Source: Actinomycetota bacterium
GTDB taxonomy: Bacteria; Actinomycetota; Acidimicrobiia; IMCC26256; PALSA-610
Direction of reading: 5' to 3'
Assembly: GCA_030839105.1 (NCBI GenBank)
Contig: JAUZEI010000600.1
Coordinates: forward strand, 1 to 5,781
Length of the DNA stretch: 5,781 nt
Part shown: piece by piece, positions 5,623-5,781 of the stretch
How positions within the stretch are numbered: the first letter of the stretch is position 1
Layout of the letters: each line of letters starts with the position of its first letter
Position numbers and translations under genes: made by a program
The notes under the pieces: model-generated
What the model saw: the letters and a program-made list of their open reading frames with translations, nothing else
Told to the model about the DNA's origin: nothing
Databases searched by the model: none

Positions 5623-5781
5623 ATGAGGAAGCCTCACGACCTTTCCCCGTCTGAACGTCACCGCCGAGAAGGCCTGTTCCTTCGTCTCTATCTCGTCACC
5701 GTTGTCGTCGCCGTCGCACTGCTCATCTACGGATTTGCCCGTGGGCGGGCAGCTCTCGCAATAGGGGTCTTCGCAATCATT
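5623..5781 (+). CDS. Small membrane protein, N-terminal fragment
   Basis: An ATG at 5623 opens a frame of 53 codons that reaches the right edge without a stop. The first ~24 residues are polar and basic (MRKPHDLSPSERHRREG). Residues ~25-38 form a hydrophobic helix (LVTVVVAVALLIYGF), followed by a basic ARGRA turn and the start of a second hydrophobic segment (ALAIGVFAII). A basic N-terminus before the first helix and a basic turn after it leave the topology ambiguous. The upstream ATG at 5612 meets a stop after four codons, and no other start lies in frame back to about 5570, so 5623 is the best choice. The Shine-Dalgarno is weak (GGG at 5608-5610). The family is not recognisable from this fragment. 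Confidence 0.6.
   Translation, partial: MRKPHDLSPSERHRREGLFLRLYLVTVVVAVALLIYGFARGRAALAIGVFAII

Overview
The window is GC-rich, roughly 60-65% by eye, with GTG starts and G-rich Shine-Dalgarno sequences. Protein styles are typical of high-GC Actinomycetota: a class III cyclase opening with FLFTDIEGSTRRWE, a LuxR tail of the KTADNHIQHIYTK type, and a secreted protein of Vgb-like propeller repeats plus fibronectin type III (Fn3) domains. Acidimicrobiia or a related soil/aquatic lineage is plausible, but this rests on protein style alone. There is no rRNA, tRNA, transposase or CRISPR array.

Layout, left to right. (1) Positions 1-88, minus strand: N-terminal end of a class III adenylate/guanylate cyclase running off the left edge. 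(2) Positions 172-708, minus: a complete GNAT acetyltransferase. (3) Positions 709-925: a divergent control region with a GACGT-A-ACGTC palindrome. (4) Positions 926-1468, plus: a small exported protein with a GGTGRFAGATG motif, probably an allene-oxide-cyclase-like barrel. (5) Positions 1469-1620: a convergent gap with one small GC hairpin. (6) Positions 1621-5220, minus: a 1199-residue exported protein with a signal peptide, fourteen ~42-residue propeller blades (best read as two seven-bladed propellers) and six Fn3 domains. (7) Positions 5308-5448, minus: a headless remnant of a LuxR-type helix-turn-helix, lying in frame with the large gene and just upstream of it. (8) Positions 5509-5611: a short stretch able to form several hairpins. 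(9) From 5623 to the right edge, plus: the start of a small membrane protein.

The genes do not form an obvious single pathway. Two encode exported proteins (the barrel protein and the propeller/Fn3 protein) and one a membrane protein, so the region looks like accessory cell-envelope or extracellular functions next to a signalling gene (the cyclase) and a GNAT enzyme. The GNAT and cyclase genes may be cotranscribed (83-base gap). The features most worth a second look are the 14-blade propeller array, the completely paired cysteines of the large exported protein, and the decayed LuxR tail fused in frame to its leader. I found no convincing evidence of a wholly new system.
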